DNA of 64,000 bases from Halopseudomonas yangmingensis (lineage in GTDB: Bacteria; Pseudomonadota; Gammaproteobacteria; Pseudomonadales; Pseudomonadaceae): contig NZ_FOUI01000004.1 of the NCBI RefSeq assembly GCF_900114825.1, forward strand, positions 1 through 64,000, read 5' to 3'. Below are positions 8,810 to 18,004 of this stretch, piece after piece. How positions within the stretch are numbered: the first letter of the stretch is position 1; each line of letters starts with the position of its first letter. Below the pieces are notes generated by a model that saw only the letters and a list, made by a program, of their open reading frames with translations, had not been told where the DNA came from and did not search any database. A program made the translations under genes and the position numbers.

Positions 8810-9820
8810 TCAGTCAGCGCTGCTGCCAGTCTGTTGTTCACGCCAGCGGGTCGGGCTGCTGCCGGTCCAGCGCCGGAACGCACGACTGAAGCTGCTCGGG
8901 CCGTTGAAACCCAGTTCGTAGGCAATGCTGGTCAGCGACAGGCGACCCTGTAACACCAGTTGTTCTGCCTGATCGCGACGGATGCCGTCGTATAGCAGGT
9001 CATAACTGCTGCCTTGCTGGCCGAGTTTTCGGCGCAGATGGCGCGGGCTGATGTTCAGGCTCTGGGCAATACGCTCCAGGTTCAGTCCGGGATCGCCCAG
9101 TTGTCGGCGAATTTGCCGGGTCACCAGTTGCGACAGTTCGCGCGCAGGCAATCGTTCTTGCAGTAGCTGCAGGCTCTGGCGTGCCTGCAGGTGCAATTCG
9201 CTGTCTGCGCCTTGCAGTGTTGCACTGGCGTCATGTCCTGCCAGGGTCAGTTGCCAGGCGGCACCTTGTTGCAACGGAATGGCTCCCAGCAGGCGACTGG
9301 CTGCCTGCCGGTCCTGATGGGCATGCCCTAGGGTAATTGCTTCTACCAGTGGCTGCAGGGGTGACAGTTGTTGCAGCAGTCTGCACAGGTAGCCGCTGAT
9401 GGCGTCTTGCAGGGGGGCAGGCAAGGGCTGGTCGGATTGACAGGTCAGTCGGTTAGCGGTGCTGTGACGAATCTGCAAACCGGGGCTGAACAGCTCGGCA
9501 TGCTCGATCAGGCAGTCGATGGCCTGGCCAAGGCTGGCGCTGGTAAGACAGGCAAACTGCAGGGCGAGGATAGGGGCCGGCAGACTGAGGCGGTGCAGGC
9601 GAAGCCCCAGTAGGGGGTCGTCGGCATCCCGGCAGGCCCGTGACCATAGTTCCCGGTTGTCATCCGGGCTGAGCAGGCTGCCGGCAGGACGCTGTCCGCA
9701 ATAATGTCCGAGCGTCTCCGGGGTAAGCCCGTAATGCTGGAGTGCGTTGCCCAGTGCGGTTCGCCACCAGTCATGCCCGCCGGTTGCCGGGTGATCTTGC
9801 TGTGCTGGCTGGTGATGCAT
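8810..9820 (-). CDS. AraC-family transcriptional regulator with arabinose-binding-type N-domain
   Basis: 336-residue regulator. The C-terminal 100 residues form the double helix-turn-helix of the AraC/XylS family (GLNLERIAQSLNISPRHLRRKL near 240-262 and LSLTSIAYELGFNGPSSFSRAFRRW near 290-315). The N-terminal two-thirds resemble the PF12625 effector domain found in OruR/ArgR-like and lipid-response regulators. It stands directly upstream of the decarboxylase gene on the same strand and divergent from the DUF1302-DUF1329 pair, so either or both could be targets. AGGAG lies 12 bases before the ATG at 9820. The effector cannot be read from sequence; basic amino acids or a hydrophobic compound are both reasonable guesses. 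Confidence 0.85.
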   Translation of the reverse strand: MHHQPAQQDHPATGGHDWWRTALGNALQHYGLTPETLGHYCGQRPAGSLLSPDDNRELWSRACRDADDPLLGLRLHRLSLPAPILALQFACLTSASLGQAIDCLIEHAELFSPGLQIRHSTANRLTCQSDQPLPAPLQDAISGYLCRLLQQLSPLQPLVEAITLGHAHQDRQAASRLLGAIPLQQGAAWQLTLAGHDASATLQGADSELHLQARQSLQLLQERLPARELSQLVTRQIRRQLGDPGLNLERIAQSLNISPRHLRRKLGQQGSSYDLLYDGIRRDQAEQLVLQGRLSLTSIAYELGFNGPSSFSRAFRRWTGSSPTRWREQQTGSSAD

Positions 9821-10035
9821 CCTGCAGCTTGCTCCTGAAAGTCATGCGCGGCACGGGTGGTATATTTTTCGATATTTCTTGTCTTGATCGGACATTGTTG
9901 CCGGTTTTGTGGCCGCAACGGTAAAACGAATTGGCCGCAAATGGCAAGAGAGAGCCGCTGCTGTCATGCCAGACTGCCGCCGTCCCCGCCCTGAATCCGG
10001 GTTCAGGGGCGTGATTACCCAAACGGAGCAGTAGA

Positions 10036-11838
10036 ATGACAAAAACAAATCGTACCTGGCAGCGTGCTGCCTTGCCGTTGGCCATTGGCCTGGTCAGCTT
10101 TGCCGGTGCCGCCAACGCCGCCAATTTTTCCTGGGGTGAACTGGATGGTCAGTTCGACTCGCAGCTGTCGATCGGCGCGAGCATGTCCACCGCCAATCCG
10201 GACAAGCGTTTCATCCATACCGCAACCCGCGACAGCAAGGGCAACCTGATTGGTGGCCAGGCTGCATCGCGCACCTCGGATGACGGCAAGCTGAACTACA
10301 AGAAAGGTGATTTCTTCTCCAAGATCTTCAAGGGCTCACATGACCTTGAGCTGCGCTATGGTGACTCTGGTGCCTTCCTGCGTGGCAACTACTGGTACGA
10401 CTTTGAGACCAAGGACGGCAGCCAGCGTTTCTATGACATCAGCGACAAGGGTCGCAACCCGCTGCAGAAAGGTTCCGGTGTACAGCTGCTGGATGCCTTC
10501 GTTTATCACAATTACTCGATTGGTAATAATCCCGGCAACGTGCGCCTGGGTCGCCAGGTGGTCAGCTGGGGTGAGGGTGTCTTTATCCAGAATGGCATCA
10601 ACTCGATCAACCCCATCGACGTGTCCGCTTTCCGTCGTCCGGGTGCCGAGCTGAAAGAAGGCCTGCTGCCGGTCGAGATGCTGTACCTGTCCCAGGGCCT
10701 GACCGATACCCTGAGCATGGAAGCCTTCTATCAGCTGAAGTGGGCGCCGACCGTAGTGGATAACTGCGGGACTTTCTTTGCTACGGATGTGCTGGCTAAG
10801 GGTTGTAATGCCCGTCTGATAGTTAGCGGTATGGACATGGCGCAAGGAAAGGAGAATCCTTTTAGTTACATCGACAGAGTCAGCAAAGATAAGGATGCGC
10901 GGGATGATGGCCAGTTTGGTGTGGCCTTCCGTAAGTTTATGCCAGAGCTAAACGATACTGAGTTTGGGTTGTTCTTCCTTAACTACCATAGCCGTACGCC
11001 TAACTATTCAAACATTAAAGGGGATCTAAATCCGGCGACCCGCCATCCGACACCCGGGGGGTATTTCCTTGAGTATCCGGAAGATATTCGTCTCTATGGC
11101 GCCAGCTTCCAGACTGATGTGGCAGGTGCTTCTGTAGCGGGTGAACTGAGCTATCGCCCAAACATGCCACTGCAGATCAATACTGGCGATATGAGTCGTA
11201 CTGCCCTGGCGAGTGCGCTTAAGGGGCCAACTAACGATGACAACACTCATCGTGGTCTGGCGGGTGTGTCTGCAGGCTCCACAATTTCTGGCTATGAGCG
11301 CAAGGAGTTTTGGCAGGCTTCGCTAAGTGCTGTGCATTTTGTTGACCGTGTCATGGCAGCTGATCGCCTGTCGCTGGTGGGTGAGATCGGTGCCAACTAT
11401 ATCGCTGGGATCAGCAACAGCAATGGCAAGACCAAGTTTGGACGTGATGCATTGTTTGGTCAAAGTCCGGATATCAATGGACGATGCTCGCATTTGCATG
11501 AGACTCCGCCTGCTGATCGGTCACCCAAGGCCAGCAGCTGGTGTGAAAACGATGGTTACTTCACCAGCTTCTCCTGGGGCTACCGCCTGCGCGCCAGCCT
11601 GGAGTACAGCAACGTGATTGCCGGTATCAACCTGACGCCGAATCTGGCCTTCTCGCACGATGTCGAGGGCTACAGCCCGAACTTCACCGAGAACGCCAAG
11701 TCGGTGAGCATTGGTGTGAATGCCGATTACGGCAACAAGTACAACGCCAGCCTCAGCTATACCAACTTCTTTGATGGCAAGTACAACACCCTGGTTGATC
11801 GTGACTTCGCTGCAGTCAGCGTTGGCATGAGCTTCTGA
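10036..11838 (+). CDS. DUF1302 family outer-membrane-associated protein
   Basis: 600 residues with a signal peptide (cleavage near ANA-ANFS, residue 28). The family is predicted to form an outer-membrane beta-barrel; the sequence has alternating aromatic/polar strands and ends in VGMSF, a terminal Phe typical of barrel proteins. Its typical partner, a DUF1329 gene, follows 26 bases downstream. Such pairs are often found near RND-type exporters and lipid metabolism genes, but no function is proven and I assign none. ACGGAGCAGTAG precedes the ATG. Odd feature: the middle of the gene (about 10750-11540) has clearly lower G+C and different codon choice from both ends of the same gene, suggesting replacement of surface-loop sequence by recombination. 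Confidence 0.85.
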   Translation: MTKTNRTWQRAALPLAIGLVSFAGAANAANFSWGELDGQFDSQLSIGASMSTANPDKRFIHTATRDSKGNLIGGQAASRTSDDGKLNYKKGDFFSKIFKGSHDLELRYGDSGAFLRGNYWYDFETKDGSQRFYDISDKGRNPLQKGSGVQLLDAFVYHNYSIGNNPGNVRLGRQVVSWGEGVFIQNGINSINPIDVSAFRRPGAELKEGLLPVEMLYLSQGLTDTLSMEAFYQLKWAPTVVDNCGTFFATDVLAKGCNARLIVSGMDMAQGKENPFSYIDRVSKDKDARDDGQFGVAFRKFMPELNDTEFGLFFLNYHSRTPNYSNIKGDLNPATRHPTPGGYFLEYPEDIRLYGASFQTDVAGASVAGELSYRPNMPLQINTGDMSRTALASALKGPTNDDNTHRGLAGVSAGSTISGYERKEFWQASLSAVHFVDRVMAADRLSLVGEIGANYIAGISNSNGKTKFGRDALFGQSPDINGRCSHLHETPPADRSPKASSWCENDGYFTSFSWGYRLRASLEYSNVIAGINLTPNLAFSHDVEGYSPNFTENAKSVSIGVNADYGNKYNASLSYTNFFDGKYNTLVDRDFAAVSVGMSF

Positions 11839-11864
11839 GCCCAAGACACCTGGAGACTACAATA

Positions 11865-13232
11865 ATGACAATCAAAAACCTGTTAATCGGTGCCGGCGGT
11901 CTGGCACTTTCCCTGCTGGCTGCCACGGTCAGCGCCCAGTCCCTGAGTCAGGCAGAAATCGATCAGCTGGGTAGCACATTGACCCCGGTTGGTGCCGAGC
12001 GCGCCGGTAACGCGGCTGGCACCATTCCCGAGTGGACCGGTGGCCTGCCGGTAGATGCGGGTACTGCCGACAGCCGTAACTTCCTCAGCAATCCCTATGC
12101 TGACGAGCAGCCGCTGTTTGTTATCACGGCGCAGAACTATGAGCAGTACGCCGACAACCTGACCCCGGGTCAGAAGGCGATGTTCCAGCGTTACCCGGAC
12201 AGCTTCCGGATGCCGGTTTACCAGAGCCACCGTACCGTCGGTTATCCGCAGTCGGTATATGACCAGGTCAAGGCCAAGGCTGGTCAGGCACGCCTGGTGA
12301 ACAATGGTGACGGTATTGAAAACTTCAGCCACAGCAATTTCGCTTTCCCGATTCCCAAGTCGGGTGCCGAAGTGGTGTGGAACCACCTGACCCGCTATCG
12401 CCAGAACATCAAGCGCTCTTATATCCAGGTCATGCCGCAAGTCAATGGCTCCTACACCGTCATCAAGATGGAAGAGGATGTGGCCTATCCGGAGTTTATG
12501 CCGGACGTGGACCTGAATGCGGCCGCCAACATCCTGCTGTATTTCAAGCAGCGGGTGAATGCACCGGCTCGTCTGGCGGGTAACGTGCTGCTGGTACACG
12601 ACACCCTGGACCAGCTCAAGGAGCCGCGTATGGCGTGGGTTTACAATGCGGGTCAGCGACGTGTTCGCCGCGCGCCGCAGGTAGCCTACGACGGCCCGGG
12701 CACGGCGTCCGATGGCATGCGTACGACTGACAACTTCGCCATGTACAGTGGTGCGCCTGATCGTTACGACTGGAAACTGGTTGGCAAGAAGGAAATTTTT
12801 GTCCCCTACAACAGCAACCTGAGCAGCCCGTCGCTGAAGTATGACGACATCATCAAGGCTGGCCACGTCAATCCGGAGCACACGCGTTTCGAGTTGCACC
12901 GTGTATGGGAAGTGCAGGGCGACGTGAAGCAAGGTATGCGTCATATCTATGCCCAGCGTAACTTCTTTATGGACGAGGACTCCTGGATGATTACCCTGGC
13001 CGATCACTACGACGGTCGCGGTACCCTGTGGCGCGTGGGTGAGGGGCATATCGTCCATCATTACCGCGACCAGATTCCGGCCTACGCGCTGGAAACCCTG
13101 TATGACCTGCTCGCCGGTCGTTACATTGCCCTGGGCCTGTTCAACGAGGAGAGCTCTGCGCCCGTGTATGGTGGTAGCTACACCTACAACGAGTTCACGC
13201 CGACCGCTCTGCGTTCAGCCGGTGTACGCTGA
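11865..13232 (+). CDS. DUF1329 family periplasmic/outer-membrane lipoprotein-sorting-like protein
   Basis: 455 residues with a Sec signal peptide (cleavage near VSA-QSL, residue 24). The diagnostic start of the mature protein, LTPVGAERAGNAAGTIPEWTGG in overlapping halves near residues 39-60, and a LolA/LolB-like beta-sheet pattern mark DUF1329. The C-terminus holds the MITLADHYDGRGTLWRV and FTPTALRSAGVR blocks common to the family. It forms a two-gene operon with the DUF1302 gene and ends in a strong terminator. The pair is thought to handle hydrophobic cargo between membrane and periplasm, but no substrate can be inferred here. Codon use is uniform, unlike its partner. Confidence 0.88.
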   Translation: MTIKNLLIGAGGLALSLLAATVSAQSLSQAEIDQLGSTLTPVGAERAGNAAGTIPEWTGGLPVDAGTADSRNFLSNPYADEQPLFVITAQNYEQYADNLTPGQKAMFQRYPDSFRMPVYQSHRTVGYPQSVYDQVKAKAGQARLVNNGDGIENFSHSNFAFPIPKSGAEVVWNHLTRYRQNIKRSYIQVMPQVNGSYTVIKMEEDVAYPEFMPDVDLNAAANILLYFKQRVNAPARLAGNVLLVHDTLDQLKEPRMAWVYNAGQRRVRRAPQVAYDGPGTASDGMRTTDNFAMYSGAPDRYDWKLVGKKEIFVPYNSNLSSPSLKYDDIIKAGHVNPEHTRFELHRVWEVQGDVKQGMRHIYAQRNFFMDEDSWMITLADHYDGRGTLWRVGEGHIVHHYRDQIPAYALETLYDLLAGRYIALGLFNEESSAPVYGGSYTYNEFTPTALRSAGVR

Positions 13233-13296
13233 TCGAGATCTTTACTGCCTGAGCTGAAAGCGTCTGCTTCCGGCTCCAGGTAAAAGGCTGCAATAT

Positions 13297-13326
13297 CCCG
13301 GATTCGAAAGAGTCCGGGTTTTTTTT
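13297..13326 (+). terminator. Rho-independent terminator after the DUF1302-DUF1329 operon
   Basis: CCCGGATTC and its complement in AGTCCGGG form a hairpin with a short loop, immediately followed by eight T residues. Confidence 0.9.
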
Positions 13327-13330
13327 GGGC

Positions 13331-13366
13331 AAAAAAAACCCGAATTCAGGGGGACGAATCCGGGTC
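13331..13366 (-). terminator. Opposite-strand terminator facing the first one
   Basis: On the minus strand, ACCCGGATTC pairs with GAATTCGGGT around an eight-base loop and is followed by eight T residues. It would stop leftward transcription coming from the aminotransferase gene. The next 197 bases up to that gene's stop codon show no convincing gene. Confidence 0.8.
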
Positions 13367-13563
13367 AAGACCATTAGGAGTGATACAGGCAACACCCATG
13401 CTGCCGAATTGCCTGCTGCCGGTAACGAGGACGGGGGAGAGTTTTCGTCACCGGCATGCTCAGTATTGACCAGATACCAGACTTGTCCAGCGTCAAATTC
13501 TCTGTTGTTGAAACGATTTGCTATCAATCGGGCTTCGCTTGTATCTGTTGGTTTGCTTGAAGA

Positions 13564-14712
13564 TCAGCCGGGTGCCTGCACGCAGCGTTCAAGCACCACC
13601 AGCGCCTGCTCCAGTTGCTCTGCTGGTGTATAAAAGTGCGGTGACCAGCGCAGGCCGCCGCCGCGGGCAGCACAGACCAGTTGCTGCTGGCGCAGTCGCT
13701 GCACAAGTGCGACATGGTCGACGCCCTCCAGATGGAAGGTCAGTATGCCGGCTCGCCGCTCAGGTTCGGCGGGACTTAACAGGCGCAGTCCTGGTTGACG
13801 GGCGAGTGCCTGATGCAGCCAGTCGATGCGTTCTGCCAGGGCGGCTTCTACCTCAGTCATGCCCGTTTCCAGCAGCAGGCCAAGGCTGGCCGACAGTGCC
13901 TGTTGGGCCAGCATATTGGGGCTGCCCGGCTCATAACGACGGGCACTGGCGGCCGCTGTCCAGTCCTCCCGGTCGTAGTCGCCCATGGCTTCTACCATAT
14001 GCCAGCCGAACTGGCTGGGTTTTAGCTGTTCGCGCCGTTCGGCGCGGCAGTAGAAAACGCCGAGTCCTTCCGGGCCCAGCAGCCATTTGTGGCCGTCAGC
14101 CATGGCGAAGTCACAGTCGATTTGCTGAACATCAAAGTGGTGTGCGCCCAGCGATTGGATGGCATCCACGCAGAACAGGATGCCCCGTTGGCGACAGGCC
14201 TGCCCGAGCCGTTGCAGGTCCAGACGCAGGCCGCTGGCATACTGCACCGAACTGATGGATAGCAAGCGGGTGCGCGGCCCCATGGCATTGATCAGCGCGG
14301 CCTCGGGGTCATCTACTGACAGACTTTCCCGGCGCAGGGTAACGCCCTGCGGGGCCAGTGCTTCCCAGACGATACGGTTGGAGGGGAACTCCTGGTCGCT
14401 GATCAGCACTTCGTCTCCCTGGTGCCAGTCGAGTCCGGCGGCAACGAAGGACAGGGCTTCAGAGGTGTTCTTGACCAGCGCAATGTCTTCACTGGACGGC
14501 GCATTCAGCAGTTGACGAAGCTGTTCACGCAGGTGTTTTTCCTGACTGGCCCAGCGCGGGTAGTCTGCGGCACCCTGGGCTACGTTCTCTGCGGCAAACC
14601 GGCAGACTGCCTGCGCTGCGCGTTGCGGCCAGGGGGCTACGGCGGCATGGTTGAGGTAGATGAGGCCGGGTGTCTGTGGAAATTCAGTGGCCCATGAAGC
14701 GTGCTGACGCAT
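13564..14712 (-). CDS. Aminotransferase class V (cysteine-desulfurase-like fold)
   Basis: PLP enzyme of 382 residues. Motifs in order: TPGLIYLNHAAVAPWP near residue 13, LVKNTSEALSFVA near 80, ISDQEFPSNR near 105, VDAIQSLGAHHFDV with the PLP-contact Asp near 185, and ADGHKWLLGPEG with the Schiff-base lysine near 212. The C-terminal ARGGGLRWSPHFY is the usual end of isopenicillin-epimerase-like and selenocysteine-lyase-like members. The desulfurase-type active-site cysteine loop is not evident, so a cysteine desulfurase role is not claimed. Start at 14712 chosen because AAGGA lies eight bases upstream; the longer frame runs through the divergent promoter. Physiological substrate unknown. Confidence 0.8.
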   Translation of the reverse strand: MRQHASWATEFPQTPGLIYLNHAAVAPWPQRAAQAVCRFAAENVAQGAADYPRWASQEKHLREQLRQLLNAPSSEDIALVKNTSEALSFVAAGLDWHQGDEVLISDQEFPSNRIVWEALAPQGVTLRRESLSVDDPEAALINAMGPRTRLLSISSVQYASGLRLDLQRLGQACRQRGILFCVDAIQSLGAHHFDVQQIDCDFAMADGHKWLLGPEGLGVFYCRAERREQLKPSQFGWHMVEAMGDYDREDWTAAASARRYEPGSPNMLAQQALSASLGLLLETGMTEVEAALAERIDWLHQALARQPGLRLLSPAEPERRAGILTFHLEGVDHVALVQRLRQQQLVCAARGGGLRWSPHFYTPAEQLEQALVVLERCVQAPG

Positions 14713-14859
14713 GCAGGATATCCTTGTGCTGCTGGCATTTTCGACCGTACAGCATGGCATGGCTGCGCACCGGGTCAAGCGGCGCACCGGGACAAAACCG
14801 GTTTGGGTACTACCGGTCATTTTGATAACAGTGCTGGATGGCTGGTCATGTTTTTCGCG

Positions 14860-14865
14860 TATAAT
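14860..14865 (+). promoter_or_regulatory. -10 element of the TetR-type gene
   Basis: A perfect TATAAT lies 35 bases upstream of the ATG at 14900. No good -35 is seen 16-18 bases upstream, so the promoter may be weak or assisted. It sits in the intergenic region shared with the divergent aminotransferase gene. Confidence 0.5.
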
Positions 14866-14899
14866 GCGCATCTCAGCCAGTTTGTCATCGGGTAGTTCA

Positions 14900-15538
14900 A
14901 TGCAGAAAGAATCACGCAAGGTCCGCGAGTTTCGCCGTCGCGAACAGGAAATCCTCGATACCGCGCTGAAGCTGTTCCTTGAGCAGGGTGAGGACAGCGT
15001 GACCGTGGAAATGATTGCCGACGAAGTGGGTATCGGTAAGGGCACCATCTACAAGCACTTCAAGTCCAAGGCGGAAATCTATCTTCGCCTGATGCTCGAT
15101 TACGAGCGTGACTTGGCTGAGCTGCTGCATTCGGATGCCATCAGCAAGGACAAGGCGGCTCTGCCGCGCGAGTACTTTGCCTTTCGTATGAGTGATCCGG
15201 AGCGCTACCGGTTGTTCGACCGTCTGGAAGAAAAGGTGGTCAAGGCCAATCAGTTGCCGGATCTGGTTGAGGAGCTGCACGGTATCCGGGCTTCCAACTT
15301 CAACCACCTGACTGGCGTGATCCAGCAGCGGATCGAAGAGGGCTCGCTGGAGAATGTGCCAGCCTATTTCCATTACTGCGCAGCCTGGGCCCTGGTGCAT
15401 GGTGCCATGTCCATGCACCACTCGCCGTTCTGGCGCGAGGTGATCAAGGATCAGGATGGGTACACGCAGTTTCTGATGGATGTGGGTGTGCGTATGGGTA
15501 ACCGCTTCAAGCGGCGCAAGGAGAACGAACAGGCCTGA
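14900..15538 (+). CDS. TetR-family transcriptional regulator
   Basis: 212-residue regulator with an N-terminal TetR helix-turn-helix (ILDTALKLFLEQGEDSVTVEMIADEVGIGKGTIYKHF in overlapping parts, residues 18-53) preceded by a basic arm (MQKESRKVREFRRREQ). The rest is an all-helical ligand/dimer domain ending in a basic tail (RFKRRKENEQA). I chose the ATG at 14900, because the frame upstream to 14711 crosses a good -10 element and lacks family similarity. It stands divergent from the aminotransferase gene and tail to tail with rnfE, so no target is obvious apart from itself or that neighbour. Ligand unknown. Confidence 0.88.
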   Translation: MQKESRKVREFRRREQEILDTALKLFLEQGEDSVTVEMIADEVGIGKGTIYKHFKSKAEIYLRLMLDYERDLAELLHSDAISKDKAALPREYFAFRMSDPERYRLFDRLEEKVVKANQLPDLVEELHGIRASNFNHLTGVIQQRIEEGSLENVPAYFHYCAAWALVHGAMSMHHSPFWREVIKDQDGYTQFLMDVGVRMGNRFKRRKENEQA

Positions 15539-15562
15539 GTGGCCTGTTCGCGACAGCAATCC

Positions 15563-16276
15563 TCAGCTGATAGTGCCGGTCACCCGGACCCGCTTGCTGC
15601 CGGCCATTGGCTTGGCCGCCAGCGCGGCCTGACGTGCCTTGATGTGGCTGTCGATCAGGTTCTTTGCGGCGATCAGCAGGCCCATAAAGACAAAGGCGCC
15701 GGGCGGCAGGATGACGAACAGCACTTCCTTGTAATTGCTGAATACCACCAGCTTCCAGTCGGCGGCAATCGGGCCGAGCAACAGGTCCATGCCGCTGAAC
15801 AGGGTGCCGTAGCCCACCAGTTCGCGCAGCATGCCGAGCACCAGCAGCACCAGGGCAAAGCCCAGTCCCATCATCAGGCCATCGGTCATCGCCGGCAGCA
15901 GCGGATGCTTGGAGGCATAGGCGTCGGCACGGCCGAGGATCGCGCAGTTGGTGACGATCAGCGGGATAAAGATGCCGAGGATCTGGTACAGCTCGAAGGT
16001 GAACGCCTGCATCAGCAGCTCGGTACAGGTCACCAGCGCGGCGATGATCATCACAAAGGCCGGCAGGCGCACGGCGTCGGTCACCGCGTTGCGGATCAGG
16101 GACACCGCCGCATTCGAGCCGACCAGTACCAGAATGGTCGCCAGCCCCAGCCCGAGGGCGTTCACCGTGGTGCTGCTGACGCCCAGCAGCGGGCACAGCC
16201 CAAGCAGCTGGACCAGCCCCGGGTTGTTGTGCCAGAGCCCGTCGGCGGTAATGCTTTTCAGATCAGTGCTGGCCAT
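15563..16276 (-). CDS. rnfE: Rnf complex subunit RnfE
   Basis: Integral membrane subunit of the Rnf (Rsx) electron-transport complex, which couples NADH/ferredoxin redox to ion movement and, in E. coli, keeps SoxR reduced. 237 residues with about six membrane segments. The [18 protein letters not shown] start (residues 18-35) and [21 protein letters not shown] (100-120) hold the conserved cysteines that in the NqrD/RnfE pair ligate the intramembrane iron centre. It is the last gene of the operon and overlaps rnfG by 14 bases. The nth gene that often follows rnfE is absent; a convergent TetR gene comes next. Confidence 0.95.
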   Translation of the reverse strand: MASTDLKSITADGLWHNNPGLVQLLGLCPLLGVSSTTVNALGLGLATILVLVGSNAAVSLIRNAVTDAVRLPAFVMIIAALVTCTELLMQAFTFELYQILGIFIPLIVTNCAILGRADAYASKHPLLPAMTDGLMMGLGFALVLLVLGMLRELVGYGTLFSGMDLLLGPIAADWKLVVFSNYKEVLFVILPPGAFVFMGLLIAAKNLIDSHIKARQAALAAKPMAGSKRVRVTGTIS

Positions 16277-16937
16277 CGGCTGATTCCTCGGCGTCGGGCG
16301 TGCTCAGCAGCAGCTGCTCACGGTTGTTCTCGAAGTACTGCAGCGCACGGTAGACCGCCTGGACTATTGCCCGCGGGGTGATGGTGGCGCCGGTGAACTG
16401 GTCAAACTCACCGCCATCCTTGCGTACTGCCCAACCGTCGGCGGCCGGCAGCATCAGGCTCTTGCCATTGAAGTCGAGTACCCAGTCACTCTTGGTACGC
16501 TCGATCTTGTCGCCGAGGCCGGGGGTTTCGCGGTGATTCAATACGCGCACACCGGCCAGGCTGCCATCGGCCATGATGCCGACCAGCAGGTCGATGCGAC
16601 CGCTGTAGCCATCCGGGGCAATTACCGGCAGGATCACCGCGTTGACCTGGCCATCCAGCCGGCTGCGCCAGGCTTCGGCGGGTTTACGCAGGTTCAGCAG
16701 TGGCTGGTCGTCGATCACGAAGGCATCCTGCAGCAGGTCATTGTCATGCAGCTGGTGCGGCAGGATTTCGTTAAGGGCGCTGAGTTGCACGCGGCGCTGC
16801 TCACTGGCAATGCGCTCGGCGGTGCCCAGTTGGGTAAAGGCGATCAGTCCCACGGTGGCCATCGCGAACAGCCCGAGGATCAGGCTGTTGCGCATCACCG
16901 AGCGGCCGGTGCCGATGTCTGTCTGTGCGTCGCTCAT
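16263..16937 (-). CDS. rnfG: Rnf complex subunit RnfG (covalent FMN)
   Basis: Periplasm-facing flavoprotein of the Rnf complex. 224 residues with one N-terminal membrane anchor (residues 17-36) and an FMN-binding domain. The flavinylation motif FTGATIT is present at 181-187, with Thr185 the expected FMN attachment residue, to be modified by an ApbE-type transferase (a candidate is at 60.6 kb). The upstream block [14 protein letters not shown] is also typical. Its ATG shares one base with the rnfD stop, so the genes are translationally coupled. Confidence 0.95.
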   Translation of the reverse strand: MSDAQTDIGTGRSVMRNSLILGLFAMATVGLIAFTQLGTAERIASEQRRVQLSALNEILPHQLHDNDLLQDAFVIDDQPLLNLRKPAEAWRSRLDGQVNAVILPVIAPDGYSGRIDLLVGIMADGSLAGVRVLNHRETPGLGDKIERTKSDWVLDFNGKSLMLPAADGWAVRKDGGEFDQFTGATITPRAIVQAVYRALQYFENNREQLLLSTPDAEESADGQH

Positions 16938-18004
16938 CAGTCCACCTTACTCATGCCGCGCTCGGCCTTGCGGTGGCCATAGGTGCGCGGGGTGGTGTAG
17001 TAGTCGAGTGTCGGTGCTGCCAGGTTCATCAGCAGCACGGCGAAGGCCACGGCATCCGGGTAGCTGCCCCACACGCGGATAATGTAGACCAGCACGCCGA
17101 CCCCGGCGCCGAACAGCAGGCGGCCGAGCTTGCTGGTGGCGCCGGACACCGGGTCGGTGATGATAAAGAAGGCACCGAGCATGGTCGCGCCACCCAGCAG
17201 GTGGAATAGCGGCGAGCCGTTGGAGTTGGAGCCGGAGCCGTTCCAGAACAGCAGGCTCATCAGCAGCAGCGCACCGAGCATGCCGACCGGCGCATGCCAG
17301 CTGAACACGCGCTTCCACAGCAACACGGCACCACCGAGCAGCCAGGCCAGGCTGACCCACTCCCAGCCGTAACCGGAGAGCAGGCCGAACACCGGCTGGG
17401 CGGCCTGCAGTTCAGCCACCGTCAGGCTGTTGTTGTTCTTCATCACATCCAGCGGGGTGGCCAGGGTCCAGCCGTCCAGCGCCAGGGCGCCGGGTGTGAA
17501 TACCCGTTGCAGACCCTCCAGCAGCCCCAGGGTTGACTGCAGCTCGGGCAGCACCTGCTCGATGCCGCGCCAGGCTGGCCAACTGGTCATTTCCAGCGGG
17601 AAGGACACCAGCACCACGGCGTAACCAAGCATTGCCGGGTTGAACGGGTTCTGGCCAAGGCCGCCATACAGGTGCTTGCCGAACAGCATGGCAAAGCCCA
17701 CCGCGACCAGCACCAGCCACCAGGGGGCATAGGCCGGCAGTGCCACGGCCAGAAGCCAGGCGGTTACCAGCGCACTGCCGTCGCCCAGGAAAAAACCCAC
17801 CGGACGCTGGCGCAGCCGCAGCAGAACGGCTTCAAAGGCCAGTGCAAAGAGGCTCGCCAGGGTCAGGTTGATCAGCGTGCCCCAGCCGAACAGCCAGGTC
17901 ATCACGGCAATCCCCGGCAGCATCGCCGCCAGCACCCAGAGCATCAGGTTACGTGTGCGGTTGTTGCCCAGGGCGTGCGGCGAGGTAATGCGCAACAGGG
18001 CCAT
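16937..18004 (-). CDS. rnfD: Rnf complex subunit RnfD (covalent FMN)
   Basis: Membrane subunit homologous to NqrB. 355 residues with nine to ten membrane segments. The FMN attachment sequence appears as TLATPLD near residues 187-193, the RnfD variant (xATPL) of the flavinylation motif. The [19 protein letters not shown] block near residue 115 and [21 protein letters not shown] near 275 are the family's conserved loops. It overlaps rnfC and rnfG by one base each, forming one transcript. Confidence 0.95.
   Translation of the reverse strand: MALLRITSPHALGNNRTRNLMLWVLAAMLPGIAVMTWLFGWGTLINLTLASLFALAFEAVLLRLRQRPVGFFLGDGSALVTAWLLAVALPAYAPWWLVLVAVGFAMLFGKHLYGGLGQNPFNPAMLGYAVVLVSFPLEMTSWPAWRGIEQVLPELQSTLGLLEGLQRVFTPGALALDGWTLATPLDVMKNNNSLTVAELQAAQPVFGLLSGYGWEWVSLAWLLGGAVLLWKRVFSWHAPVGMLGALLLMSLLFWNGSGSNSNGSPLFHLLGGATMLGAFFIITDPVSGATSKLGRLLFGAGVGVLVYIIRVWGSYPDAVAFAVLLMNLAAPTLDYYTTPRTYGHRKAERGMSKVD

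Noticed and set aside
13195-13527. 110-codon minus-strand frame between the DUF1329 and aminotransferase genes
   Set aside because: It begins at TTG with no ribosome site and runs through two strong terminators. No family is recognised. I treat 13367-13563 as non-coding, although a short peptide cannot be ruled out.
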